Positions 7,931 through 17,237 of a DNA stretch of 38,489 nt are shown in pieces. How positions within the stretch are numbered: the first letter of the stretch is position 1; the number at the start of each line of letters is the position of its first letter. The notes under the pieces were generated by a model that saw only the letters and a list, made by a program, of their open reading frames with translations, had not been told where the DNA came from and searched no databases. This DNA comes from Verrucomicrobiota bacterium (GTDB lineage Bacteria; Verrucomicrobiota; Verrucomicrobiia; Chthoniobacterales; UBA10450), in contig QHRD01000110.1 in the NCBI GenBank assembly GCA_003220005.1, positions 1-38,489 on the forward strand, given 5' to 3'. A program made the position numbers and the translations under genes.

Positions 7931-8950
7931 GTGAAAAAGAAACTGAGACTGCTCGTGCTGTTTGACGGCACAAGCCCCACGAAACTCGATCAGGACTTCA
8001 CGAAGGAGCTGAAGACGAAAGACTGGAAGACGGAGGCGGACGTGATGGCTGCGCTGGGCAAGCTCGGTCATACCGCGGAGCATCTCGCCATCTACGACGA
8101 TGTCGATCTGGTGCGGCAAAAACTGGAGACCTGCGCCCCCGACATTCTTTTCAACCTCGTCGAACAATTCAAAAACAGGCCCGGTTTCGATCAGAACATT
8201 GTTTCGTTTTTCGAAATGCAGGATTTGCCTTTCACCGGGTGCGGTTCGACTGGCCTGACCCTTTGCAAGCACAAGGGCATTTCAAAGAAAATTCTGCATT
8301 ATCACGGGATCCACGTCCCGCATTTCGTGGTTATTCCGCGTGGCCAACGCATTGGCCGGCCGAAGCAGCTCAAGTTGCCAGTCTTGGTGAAGCCCGTGAA
8401 GGAAGAAGCGTCCTATGGGATTTCGCAGGCGTCATTCGTCCAGAATGAAGAGCAATTTCGAGAACGGGTGACTTTCGTTCACGAGAAGTACAATAGCGAC
8501 GCCATCGCCGAAGAATACATCGAAGGCCGCGAGCTTTACGTGAGTATCATGGGCAATGTGCGGTTGACCGTTTTTCCGATTCGCGAGCTGGTCTTTCGTG
8601 AAGTGCCGCCGAACGAACCGAAGATCGCCACTTACAACGCAAAGTGGGACGAAGAATATCGCAAACGCTGGGGCTTGGAGAACCAGTTCGCCGAAGACCT
8701 CGATCCGGCGCTTGTCACCAACATCCAGGAAACATGCAAAGACATCTACCGCTTGCTGACAATCGACGGCTATGCGCGAATCGATCTGCGCCTGACATCC
8801 GAAAACAAACTTTATTTCATCGAGGCAAACCCAAATCCGATTCTCGCAAACGACGAGGATTTCGCGCTTGCAGCGGGCAAAGCCGGCCTGCCCTATCCGC
8901 AATTGATCGAGCGGATCGTCCGGCAAGGGATAAATACCGTTCGCGATTGA
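7931..8950 (+). CDS. D-alanine--D-alanine ligase-like ATP-grasp protein
   Basis: LPVLVKPVKEEASYGIS, EEYIEGRELYVSIMG, GYARIDLRLTSENKLYFIEANPNP. Confidence 0.85.
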   Translation: MKKKLRLLVLFDGTSPTKLDQDFTKELKTKDWKTEADVMAALGKLGHTAEHLAIYDDVDLVRQKLETCAPDILFNLVEQFKNRPGFDQNIVSFFEMQDLPFTGCGSTGLTLCKHKGISKKILHYHGIHVPHFVVIPRGQRIGRPKQLKLPVLVKPVKEEASYGISQASFVQNEEQFRERVTFVHEKYNSDAIAEEYIEGRELYVSIMGNVRLTVFPIRELVFREVPPNEPKIATYNAKWDEEYRKRWGLENQFAEDLDPALVTNIQETCKDIYRLLTIDGYARIDLRLTSENKLYFIEANPNPILANDEDFALAAGKAGLPYPQLIERIVRQGINTVRD

Positions 8951-9023
8951 CGTAGGCATTGAGGCACAGCATCCGGCGGAAAAACTGCCGCGCGCAGAGT
9001 TTCTTTTTCGGCTAAGCTGAGAT

Positions 9024-9437
9024 ATGAGCGTGCAAGTTTATGGATGCAATCATGTCGCGATTGAAGTGGACGACGTCGAGAAGGCGGTGGCGTTTTACAA
9101 AGACGTTTTCAATCTGGAACAGATGCGCGGAGGCGAGGGCGACGCCTTCTTCAAACTGGGCGAGCATCAGTTCCTCGCAATTTTCGAAGTGGAAAAAGCG
9201 CAACGAGCGAATATGCGGCATTTCGGGATCATGGTTCGCGATGAAGCGCAGTTAGAGCACGTTCGAGAGAAACTCACGAAGAAATATAAACTGAAGCTGG
9301 AGCCGCCGTTCCGCTGCGATTTTCACGATCCTTGGGGCAATCGCATCCAGGTGGTCGATCTTCACGACGAATCGCTCGTCTGGCTTTTGCCTTATGCCGA
9401 GGTGCAAAAGGTCGGCATTAAATTCGACACGAAGTAA
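9024..9437 (+). CDS. VOC/glyoxalase family protein
   Basis: CNHVAIEVDDVEKAVAFYKDVFNLE...HFGIMV...DPWGNRIQVVDLHD. Confidence 0.88.
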   Translation: MSVQVYGCNHVAIEVDDVEKAVAFYKDVFNLEQMRGGEGDAFFKLGEHQFLAIFEVEKAQRANMRHFGIMVRDEAQLEHVREKLTKKYKLKLEPPFRCDFHDPWGNRIQVVDLHDESLVWLLPYAEVQKVGIKFDTK

Positions 9438-9440
9438 TCG

Positions 9441-9953
9441 ATGCAGGTCGCGCTAGAGCGATGCACTGTTCGGCCGTGGCGAATGGATGACGCGGAGTCA
9501 CTCGCAAGGCACGCAAACAATCGCAAGGTCTGGCTCGGTCTGCGCGACATCTTTCCACATCCGTACACGACAGATGACGCGCGTGCATTTTTGGGGAAGA
9601 CGATAGCTGCGCAACCGACGATAAATTTTTGCATTGAAGTTGACGGCGCGGCTGTTGGTGGGGTCGGCGTTCGTCTTGGTCAGGACGAGCGTCGGTATAC
9701 TGCAGCAGTGGGTTACTGGCTGGGCGAGGACTTCTGGGGACGCGGCATCATGACTGAGACAGTCGCTGCATTCACAGATTTCTGCTTCGAAAATTTCACC
9801 CTTCGCCGAGTCTCTGCGGAGGTGTTTGCTAACAATCCGGCGTCCGCGCGCGTGCTGGAGAAAGCCGGCTTTACCTTCGAAGGACGCCTCAGGAACAACG
9901 TCGTCAAAGACGGAGAGCTTCTCGATTCACTTCTTTACGCGAGAACAAAATAG
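9441..9953 (+). CDS. GNAT family N-acetyltransferase (RimJ/RimL-like)
   Basis: VGYWLGEDFWGRGIMTETVAAFTDFCF...RRVSAEVFANNPASARVLEKAGFTFEGRLRN. Confidence 0.9.
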   Translation: MQVALERCTVRPWRMDDAESLARHANNRKVWLGLRDIFPHPYTTDDARAFLGKTIAAQPTINFCIEVDGAAVGGVGVRLGQDERRYTAAVGYWLGEDFWGRGIMTETVAAFTDFCFENFTLRRVSAEVFANNPASARVLEKAGFTFEGRLRNNVVKDGELLDSLLYARTK

Positions 9954-9971
9954 ATGTAGCGCTCGGTTCAC

Positions 9972-10688
9972 ATGATTTCCTTAATTGTTCCGGCCCATAA
10001 CGAAGAATTTGAGCTGTCATCCACGCTCGCCGCGATTCACCTTGCGGCTTCCAGCGCGGCCCAGCAGTACGAGATCGTCGTAGTCGACGATGCATCGACG
10101 GACGCGACGCCAGAGATCGCCGCGCAGGCTGGCGCGAAAGTCGTTCGAATCAATCGACGCCAAATCGCGGCCGCGCGTAATGCAGGTGCGCGCGCAGGGC
10201 TGGGCGAGTATCTTTTTTTCGTGGACGCTGATACGCGGATCAGCGCGTCGCACGTTACTCAAGCCATCGCTGCTCTCGAAGCGGGCTACGCAGGCGGCAG
10301 CGCGCGAGTGGCGATCGATGGAGTCATTCCCCCTTGGGGTCGCGTTCTGTTGCGCGTGTTCACCGTACTTTATTTTGGCCTCAATCTTGGTGCCGGCGCA
10401 TTTCTTTTCACCATGCGGCGCAATTACGAGGCGGTGGGAGGGTTCGATGAGCAATACTTTGTGGGCGAAGAAGTTTACTTCAGCCTCGCATTGAAAAAGC
10501 TTGGGCGATTCAAGGTTCTGCGTGAACCGATCGTCACATCCGGCCGCAAATTGCGCATGTACCCAGCTAAACAATTTCTTTGCAACTTCCTCCGAGTGGT
10601 CGTTGCCGGTCCCCGTGGGGCGCGTTCGCGCGCGAAGCTGCGTTTGTGGTACGACGGCAAACGCGAAAAGCGTGCAGCGGAAGCATGA
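9972..10688 (+). CDS. Family 2 glycosyltransferase
   Basis: MISLIVPAHNEEFELSSTLAAI...EIVVVDDASTDATPEIA...GEYLFFVDADTRI. Confidence 0.9.
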   Translation: MISLIVPAHNEEFELSSTLAAIHLAASSAAQQYEIVVVDDASTDATPEIAAQAGAKVVRINRRQIAAARNAGARAGLGEYLFFVDADTRISASHVTQAIAALEAGYAGGSARVAIDGVIPPWGRVLLRVFTVLYFGLNLGAGAFLFTMRRNYEAVGGFDEQYFVGEEVYFSLALKKLGRFKVLREPIVTSGRKLRMYPAKQFLCNFLRVVVAGPRGARSRAKLRLWYDGKREKRAAEA

Positions 10689-10758
10689 CGGATCCGGCAG
10701 GACTGGCATGATGTGCGGTTGCCAAAATGGGTTCTTCGTCTAAAGTAGCCCCTTCGTT

Positions 10759-11022
10759 ATGGCAGAGAGCAGCGAAACGTTGAGTTTCAAGGAGTTCCAA
10801 TTGCATGACAAAGATACCGGCAGCGCGGATGTGCAGGTCGCACTTCTCACCCGCCGGATCGAGCATTTGACCGAGCACCTTAAGACCAACCGGAAAGATC
10901 ATTCTTCGCGCCGCGGCCTCCTCAAGATGGTCGCGCAACGCCGGAGTCTGCTCGATTATTTGAGCAAAACAGAAGCCGATCGCTATAAGAAACTGATCGA
11001 CAAACTAAACCTGCGCAAATAA
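10759..11022 (+). CDS. rpsO: 30S ribosomal protein S15
   Basis: [50 protein letters not shown]. Confidence 0.98.
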   Translation: MAESSETLSFKEFQLHDKDTGSADVQVALLTRRIEHLTEHLKTNRKDHSSRRGLLKMVAQRRSLLDYLSKTEADRYKKLIDKLNLRK

Positions 11023-11144
11023 CCAGACCGATTATTAGTCTTGTTTCCAACCGTTTGAACTGCTCGAAGCCAGAAGTAAATTAAGAACAGTAATCAGCAG
11101 TCCAGGCTGCAGTAATCACCTTGGATTTTAGGTTTTAGTTTCGC

Positions 11145-11160
11145 GTCCGCCGCGGCGGAC
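11145..11160. repeat. Perfect 16-bp palindrome between rpsO and pnp
   Basis: GTCCGCCGCGGCGGAC. Confidence 0.9.
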
Positions 11161-11223
11161 AACGGGTTTAAAACCTACAGTCAGGGTGACCTGCCTGGAA
11201 CCGCACATCCAGGAAAAGTAAAA

Positions 11224-13377
11224 ATGCAACAAAAGGTCACGGCCCAAATTGGGGCCACTCAAATCTCTATCGAAACAGGCAAAATCGCCAGACTCGCCGA
11301 CGGAGCCGTCGTCGTCACGTGCGGCGACACTATGGTGCTGGCCAGTGCCGTTTCGGCCACCGCCATCAAAGAAGGCCAGGATTATTTTCCACTGACGGTC
11401 GATTATCGCGAGAAAGCAGCAGCCGTGGGTAAATTTCCCGGCGGCTATTTCAAACGCGAAGGCCGTCCCACGGAAAAAGAAACGCTCACTTCGCGCATGA
11501 TCGATCGGCCTTTGCGGCCGCTCTTTCCGCAGGGATATTTTTACGACACACAAATTATCTCGATTTTGCTGAGCGCCGACGGTGAAAATGATCCGGACAT
11601 TCTTGCGATGAACGGCGCATCGGCTGCGCTATCCGTTTCGGACATTCCGTTTGCTAGTCCGATCGGCGCAGTGCGCGTCGGTCGGGTCAACGGCCAGTTG
11701 GTTGCCAACCCGACGCATGCCGAGCGCGCCCAGAGCGATCTCGATCTCGTTTACGTAGGAATCGAAAACGACGTAATCATGATAGAAGGCTCCGCCAGCG
11801 AACTGCCGGAAACAGAGTTCGTAAAGGCGCTCGAGTTCGCGCATAGGCACGCCCGCGAGATGATTCGCGTTCAAAAAGAACTGGCGGCGATGGTGAACAA
11901 ACCGAAACGCGAGCCGCAGTTGCTCCAAGTGAACCAGGAATTGCTCGATATCGCTTACCGCGTTGCGGGCGACCGGATCGAACAGGCGCTTTACACCCAA
12001 GGCAAAGTTGCGCGCGCGAAAGCGGTCGATGCATTACACGAAGAAGTGAAGGCGGCCATCCTTGAAAAACATCCCGAGGCTGATGCCTTCGCGATCTCGC
12101 AGGCATTCGATTACGTTCAGAAAAAGGCTTTTCGCGTCAGCATTCTGCAAAAGCAGAAACGCGTCGATGGCCGTGGCTACCAGGATTTGCGGCCTATCAA
12201 CTGTGAAGTGAGTATTCTGCCGCGTGCGCATGGCTCGGCCATTTTCCAGCGCGGCGAAACGCAGGCGGTCGCGCTCGCTACACTGGCTCCGATCGAGGAA
12301 GCGCAGATGCTCGATGCTTACGGCGGCGGCGAACAGTCGAAGCGGTTCATTCTGCACTACAACTTTCCACCATTTAGCGTAGGCGAAACCGGCCGGACTG
12401 GCGGACCCGGACGGCGCGAGATTGGCCATGGCGCGCTGGCGGAGCGTTCGCTGGAACCGGTTGTGCCCGGTGAAAACGATTTTCGTTACGCCATTCGCAT
12501 CTCGAGTGAGATCATGGAATCGAATGGATCGACTTCCATGGCAAGCGTGTGTGCAGGTATGCTGGCCCTCATGGACGCGGGCGTGCCAGTGAAAACGCCA
12601 GTGGCCGGGATCTCTGTCGGGCTGGTGACCGAGCATGGCGACGACCAACAGATAAAACGCTACGAATTGCTCACTGACATCATCGGTTCGGAAGATCACT
12701 TTGGCGACATGGACTTCAAGCTTTGTGGAACAGACGCAGGCGTCACCGGTTTTCAGCTCGATCTCAAGCTCCCCGGCATTAGTCACAAAATCATGGCGGA
12801 AGCGATCCAGCGCGCCAAAGAAGCGCGCACGAAGATTCTCGACCTCATGCGCAGCGCACTAGACAAGCCGCGGCCGGAACTCTCGAAATACGCGCCTCGA
12901 ATCGAAACGATTAAAATCAATCCGGAGAAGATCGGCGCGCTCATCGGGCCCGGCGGAAAGACCATCAAGGGCATTGTCGCTGAGACAGGCGCTGAAATTA
13001 ACATCGAGGACGATGGGTCGGTGCACATTTACGCGACCAGCGGTGAAAGCATGGCGCGTGCAAAGGAAATCATCGCTGGCATGGCGCGTGAAATTGAGAT
13101 CGGCCAGACCTACCAGGGACGCGTGGTTTCAACGAAGGAGTTCGGCGCGTTTGTGGAAGTTTTGCCGGGCAAAGACGGCCTGGTGCATATTTCCGAGCTG
13201 GCAGATTTTCGGGTGAACCGGACCGAAGACGTCGCCAAGGTCGGCGACATCATCTGGGTCAAGTGCATCGGGATCGACGACAAAGGCCGCGTAAAACTTT
13301 CGCGCAAAGCCGCGCTGAAAGAGCGCGCAGAAGCTGAAACAGGCCAGCCCGCTCCGACAGAGAAAGCTGCGCATTGA
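11224..13377 (+). CDS. pnp: Polyribonucleotide nucleotidyltransferase (PNPase)
   Basis: 717 aa; [48 protein letters not shown]1 [30 protein letters not shown]. Confidence 0.98.
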   Translation: MQQKVTAQIGATQISIETGKIARLADGAVVVTCGDTMVLASAVSATAIKEGQDYFPLTVDYREKAAAVGKFPGGYFKREGRPTEKETLTSRMIDRPLRPLFPQGYFYDTQIISILLSADGENDPDILAMNGASAALSVSDIPFASPIGAVRVGRVNGQLVANPTHAERAQSDLDLVYVGIENDVIMIEGSASELPETEFVKALEFAHRHAREMIRVQKELAAMVNKPKREPQLLQVNQELLDIAYRVAGDRIEQALYTQGKVARAKAVDALHEEVKAAILEKHPEADAFAISQAFDYVQKKAFRVSILQKQKRVDGRGYQDLRPINCEVSILPRAHGSAIFQRGETQAVALATLAPIEEAQMLDAYGGGEQSKRFILHYNFPPFSVGETGRTGGPGRREIGHGALAERSLEPVVPGENDFRYAIRISSEIMESNGSTSMASVCAGMLALMDAGVPVKTPVAGISVGLVTEHGDDQQIKRYELLTDIIGSEDHFGDMDFKLCGTDAGVTGFQLDLKLPGISHKIMAEAIQRAKEARTKILDLMRSALDKPRPELSKYAPRIETIKINPEKIGALIGPGGKTIKGIVAETGAEINIEDDGSVHIYATSGESMARAKEIIAGMAREIEIGQTYQGRVVSTKEFGAFVEVLPGKDGLVHISELADFRVNRTEDVAKVGDIIWVKCIGIDDKGRVKLSRKAALKERAEAETGQPAPTEKAAH

Positions 13378-13526
13378 TCGGAAGTGCATGACTGTGGTGT
13401 CCGCGGTCCTCAGCGGACATCGCGTCGCACCGGAAGCTGCTGCGCTGAGACAACGCATCCTACAGCAATCGCCAGCATAGTTGACAACGTCTGGCAGGGA
13501 TGGAGTTAAGAAGAGCAGAGCGAACC

Positions 13527-14531
13527 ATGGTCACTCCCATTCGGCTTTCTTACGGCGTGCTCGCCGCCACAATTATCCTGGCGGGTCTTCTGCATCTTGG
13601 AGTGCCGTTGCTGGTGGTTTTGTTCTCCTATTTCGCATTGCGCCAACTGTATTTCCTGACGAAAAGAAAATGGCTCGCTTTGATCTTGTTTGGCGTTGTC
13701 GTGGCTGGAATCGCAGCCGCAGCGATGTTCTTTACTCGCGCTGCCGTTCTTGCGCTGCCGGACGTGGCAGACACCTCCCTTCCCTCGGCCAGCGCCTGGG
13801 CGCAGAAGCGCCAGATCGAGTTACCGTTTAATGATTTTGAAAGTCTTAGACAGGCCGCGACCGACGCGCTCGGCCAAGAAGCGCATTACCTGCGAAATCT
13901 CGCTAATTTTGCCAAAACCACCAGCGCGCTGCTGTTCTTCAGCATAATCGGAATCATCGCGGCCGGGAGCCTCTTTTTGAAAACTGGCCTCGATCCGCAC
14001 CGGGGCACGCACCGCCTGAAGAACAATCTTTACTCCATTTCCTGCGATGAAGTTTCGAAGCGATTCCGCGATTTCTACCGCAGCTTCGCCACTGTCATGG
14101 GCGCGCAGATCACGATCTCGCTCATCAATACGGTATTGACCGCGATTTTCCTTCTCGCGGTGCGTTTGCCGCATGCGCCGCTGCTGATTGCAGTCACGTT
14201 TCTTTGCGGCTTTGTGCCTATCGTCGGCAACCTCGTAAGCAATACCGTCATCGTCTTCGTCGCTTTAACGGTATCGCTGAAGCTGGCGATTTCCGCGCTG
14301 CTGTTTCTGGTTCTGATCCACAAGCTGGAATATTTTTTAAACAGCAAAATCATCGGCGACCGGATACGAAATCCCATTTGGTTGACGTTGGTCGCCCTGA
14401 TCATTGGCGAACGGCTCATGGGTGTCCCCGGCCTCATCCTCGCGCCGGTAGTATTGAATTATCTACGCGTGGAAATGCTAACCGTGGAAGTGCCTGCTGC
14501 GCCGGAGAAGGTGGAAGCGTTCAATCGCTGA
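13527..14531 (+). CDS. AI-2E family transporter (PerM/UPF0118-like)
   Basis: Multi-TM; LLIAVTFLCGFVPIVGNLVSNT...HKLEYFLNSKIIGDRI...MGVPGLILAPVVLNYLR. Confidence 0.83.
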   Translation: MVTPIRLSYGVLAATIILAGLLHLGVPLLVVLFSYFALRQLYFLTKRKWLALILFGVVVAGIAAAAMFFTRAAVLALPDVADTSLPSASAWAQKRQIELPFNDFESLRQAATDALGQEAHYLRNLANFAKTTSALLFFSIIGIIAAGSLFLKTGLDPHRGTHRLKNNLYSISCDEVSKRFRDFYRSFATVMGAQITISLINTVLTAIFLLAVRLPHAPLLIAVTFLCGFVPIVGNLVSNTVIVFVALTVSLKLAISALLFLVLIHKLEYFLNSKIIGDRIRNPIWLTLVALIIGERLMGVPGLILAPVVLNYLRVEMLTVEVPAAPEKVEAFNR

Positions 14532-14560
14532 AGCGGTACCTGGTTACCCATACGTACGTC

Positions 14561-15823
14561 ATGAAAGCTGGTTTTCTTGAAAAACTCATCGAGCGGCTCG
14601 GGCGCATCGGGCCGGAAGAGGTGCAGAATTATTTTCTGCGCCTGGCCCAGGAGAAGGGTTTCCTGGAAACGGTTTTCAATGCCATCCAGGAAGGCATCAT
14701 TGTGACTGATTCCAAAGGCCGGATCACGTATTTGAACAATGCAGCTTGCGGATTATTTGGGCTCGAGGCAGGCGATGTAATCGGCAAACGACTCGACGAA
14801 CGTATCCGTGGTCTCGATTGGGAATCGCTCACGAAAAGCAGGGGACCGGTCAGTCATGACATGGAAATTTTTTATCCGCAAAGTCGCTTCATCAATTTTT
14901 ACATCGTGCCGCTGGTGATAGAGTCACGGGCTTCTGTAGGCGGAATCGGCGATTCCGCCGTAGCCTCAGCAGAGGCGGATGATTCCGCCAGGACGAGACC
15001 GACGATTCCGGCTACTGCGCAACAAGTTGGTCACGTCATGATCCTGCGCGATATCACCGAGAGCCGCCGAACCGCCCAGCAAACGATTGAATCTGAACGT
15101 TTGAACGCGCTGACCTTGCTCGCCGCAGGCGTGGCGCACGAGATCGGCAATCCACTCAACTCGCTGCACATTCACTTGCAATTGATGGAGCGCATCGTGC
15201 AAAACCTCGGCGACGGAGCAAAGGCGGAGCTCCAGCAATCGATTGATGTTGCTCGCTCCGAAGTCAACCGGCTGGATTCGATCGTCACCCAATTCTTACG
15301 GGCCATCCGGCCATCGCGGCCGCAACTTCGTCCGGAGAACATCAACACCATCGTGGAGGACGCAGTGCGCTTTTTTATGCCTGAAATTCAGGACCGCGAC
15401 ATCGTCGTCGAACAAGAACTGCGCTCGGAGCTGCCTTTGCTTCAACTGGATCGTGATCAGATGAAGCAGGCGTTTTACAACGTGATCAAAAACAGTCTCG
15501 AAGCCATGAAACGACGTGGCAAGTTGCGCATCCGCACCGATAGAGACGATACGCATGTTCTCATCACGTTTGCCGACACCGGCGGTGGCATGTCTGCTGA
15601 AAACTTCAGTCGCGTCTTTGAGCCTTATTTCACAACCAAGCCGTCCGGCACTGGTCTTGGATTACTAATTGTGCGCCGGATTGTGCGCGAGCACGGTGGC
15701 GAACTCTCCATCGAGAGCGGCCATGACAAAGGTCTCACTCTTACGATACGGTTGCCGTACATCGACAAGCGCATTCGGATGCTGGAAGCGGGAGAAGCCA
15801 GAGATCAGAGGTCTGAGATCTGA
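14561..15823 (+). CDS. PAS-domain sensor histidine kinase (NtrB/AtoS-like)
   Basis: PAS FNAIQEGIIVTDSKGRITYLN; HisKA LAAGVAHEIGNPLNSL; HATPase NVIKNSLEAM, DTGGGMS, GTGLGLLIVRRIV. Confidence 0.93.
   Translation: MKAGFLEKLIERLGRIGPEEVQNYFLRLAQEKGFLETVFNAIQEGIIVTDSKGRITYLNNAACGLFGLEAGDVIGKRLDERIRGLDWESLTKSRGPVSHDMEIFYPQSRFINFYIVPLVIESRASVGGIGDSAVASAEADDSARTRPTIPATAQQVGHVMILRDITESRRTAQQTIESERLNALTLLAAGVAHEIGNPLNSLHIHLQLMERIVQNLGDGAKAELQQSIDVARSEVNRLDSIVTQFLRAIRPSRPQLRPENINTIVEDAVRFFMPEIQDRDIVVEQELRSELPLLQLDRDQMKQAFYNVIKNSLEAMKRRGKLRIRTDRDDTHVLITFADTGGGMSAENFSRVFEPYFTTKPSGTGLGLLIVRRIVREHGGELSIESGHDKGLTLTIRLPYIDKRIRMLEAGEARDQRSEI
14935..15016. repeat. Diverged hairpin element inside the histidine kinase CDS
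   Basis: TGTA-GGCGGAATCGgCGATTCCGCC...GGCGGAtgatTCCGCC...CGATTCCGGCTACTG. Confidence 0.6.
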
Positions 15824-15825
15824 AG

Positions 15826-17166
15826 TCAGTGATCGTCGCCAAATCCTCTTTTTAACCAGCCTTCAAACTGACGAAAGAGGAGACCGAGATAGGCGCCGGG
15901 CGATTGGTTGAAAAGTTCGATAATGCGCGAGCTGAGATCCTGCCCAGGGTCATCGATCGTTCCGAAAAGATGCACATGGGTCCAGAAATAGCCGTTCTCG
16001 CTGCGGCTGAACACTTCCTCGGGATTCGGCAGCCAATCGAGATATTCACGGGTAAGCCCAAATCTGATCGTGCCATGCAAACGGCGCTGTTCGATCGACA
16101 TTTCTCCCTCGACCCGGAATTTTCCTCTCTCTTCGATGGCGATGTTACTGATGTCGATCCTCGGATATTTCCATTCAAAGCTAAGCGAACAATTATTGAG
16201 CTCTAAATGTTCGAATGATTTGTTCTGTGCAAGCTCGGCGAGCTTCTCCAAGACCGGAAGGTTGTCGATTCGCCCGTTGCTTACGCGCAATGAACCTTCG
16301 CCGGAAGAGCTTTCCAGCTTCGGATCTTTTCCGGCCCAGTGAAAATCGCCGGAAGCGCTGCCGTTGAAATGCTTTTTCCATTCAACTGGTAGCCAGGCGC
16401 GAATTGGGACTTGGTTGAAGTTCGCTCTCAAATCGACGCTTCTATCCTTGCCGATGCCGGCGTGGGCCTGGGCGCGAATGCTTTCGCTGCTGCCCGCATC
16501 TGACGCCAGATCGCTATCGTAAATCGTGAACAGCGTTTTGGTGATGAGAAGATGCGCGCGACGGAGAGCGAGGTCGGGAAGCAAAGCCATCTTCAGTCTG
16601 CCGCTGGTGGCGACGTATTCAAAATCGGGCCCATGAGGCGTAATGAGCAGCTGTGTTCCGAAAAATCCGGCCTGCTCGCCGCGAAATTGCCAGGTTATGT
16701 TGGCCTGTCCCGATTCAATCTTCTTCAGGTAGACTCTGTTTGGCAAAAAAATGGAAAACCATGGTTTTGGTGCGATCGCTTCAGGATTCGCTTTGTAAAT
16801 CTGAATTTCGACATCGCCGGATTGCACACGCACGTCGGTGAATCTCCATTGGCGAATAAAGACGCCCAACGGATCAAATGTTGCTGTGATGCCGTGACCG
16901 TCGAGCGACTTCATCGCTTTCTCTCCATCGCGCGCTCCAAAACTCTCGCTATACGCTGTGAATGCGCTCGTGCGCCGAATTGGTGCAAAATTGCTATGAG
17001 GGAAGTGCAAACCTTTCGCTGTCTCACCTTCCATGGCTCGACGAAATGACTCGCTCTCGACGTAGTGCGTGACTAACGGGCTGTAGAAAACTGCCACGCC
17101 ACCAGCGGCTACAAGCAGAAAAACAATCGCAATCGCGGCGGCAAGAATCAGTGGTTTGCTTCGCAA
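15826..17166 (-). CDS. Membrane-anchored AsmA-like protein
   Basis: N-terminal TM anchor then long beta-type sequence; weak AsmA-like pattern. Confidence 0.55.
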   Translation of the reverse strand: MRSKPLILAAAIAIVFLLVAAGGVAVFYSPLVTHYVESESFRRAMEGETAKGLHFPHSNFAPIRRTSAFTAYSESFGARDGEKAMKSLDGHGITATFDPLGVFIRQWRFTDVRVQSGDVEIQIYKANPEAIAPKPWFSIFLPNRVYLKKIESGQANITWQFRGEQAGFFGTQLLITPHGPDFEYVATSGRLKMALLPDLALRRAHLLITKTLFTIYDSDLASDAGSSESIRAQAHAGIGKDRSVDLRANFNQVPIRAWLPVEWKKHFNGSASGDFHWAGKDPKLESSSGEGSLRVSNGRIDNLPVLEKLAELAQNKSFEHLELNNCSLSFEWKYPRIDISNIAIEERGKFRVEGEMSIEQRRLHGTIRFGLTREYLDWLPNPEEVFSRSENGYFWTHVHLFGTIDDPGQDLSSRIIELFNQSPGAYLGLLFRQFEGWLKRGFGDDH

Positions 17167-17237
17167 AACGGAAGCGCGCTAATGACAAACGACGACTGAC
17201 GAATGACGAACGACGAAGCCCGAAGTGCGGCGATTTG

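Noticed and set aside
12160-12190. CGTGGCTACC string in pnp as another TGTAGCC element
   Set aside because: It encodes the conserved PNPase segment [12 protein letters not shown] and has no hairpin arms.
17180-17236. Repetitive TGACGAACGACGAA-like stretch
   Set aside because: Short low-complexity intergenic sequence; similar strings at 905-955, 15795-15826 and 37110-37195 look like the same kind of debris, with no clear structure.
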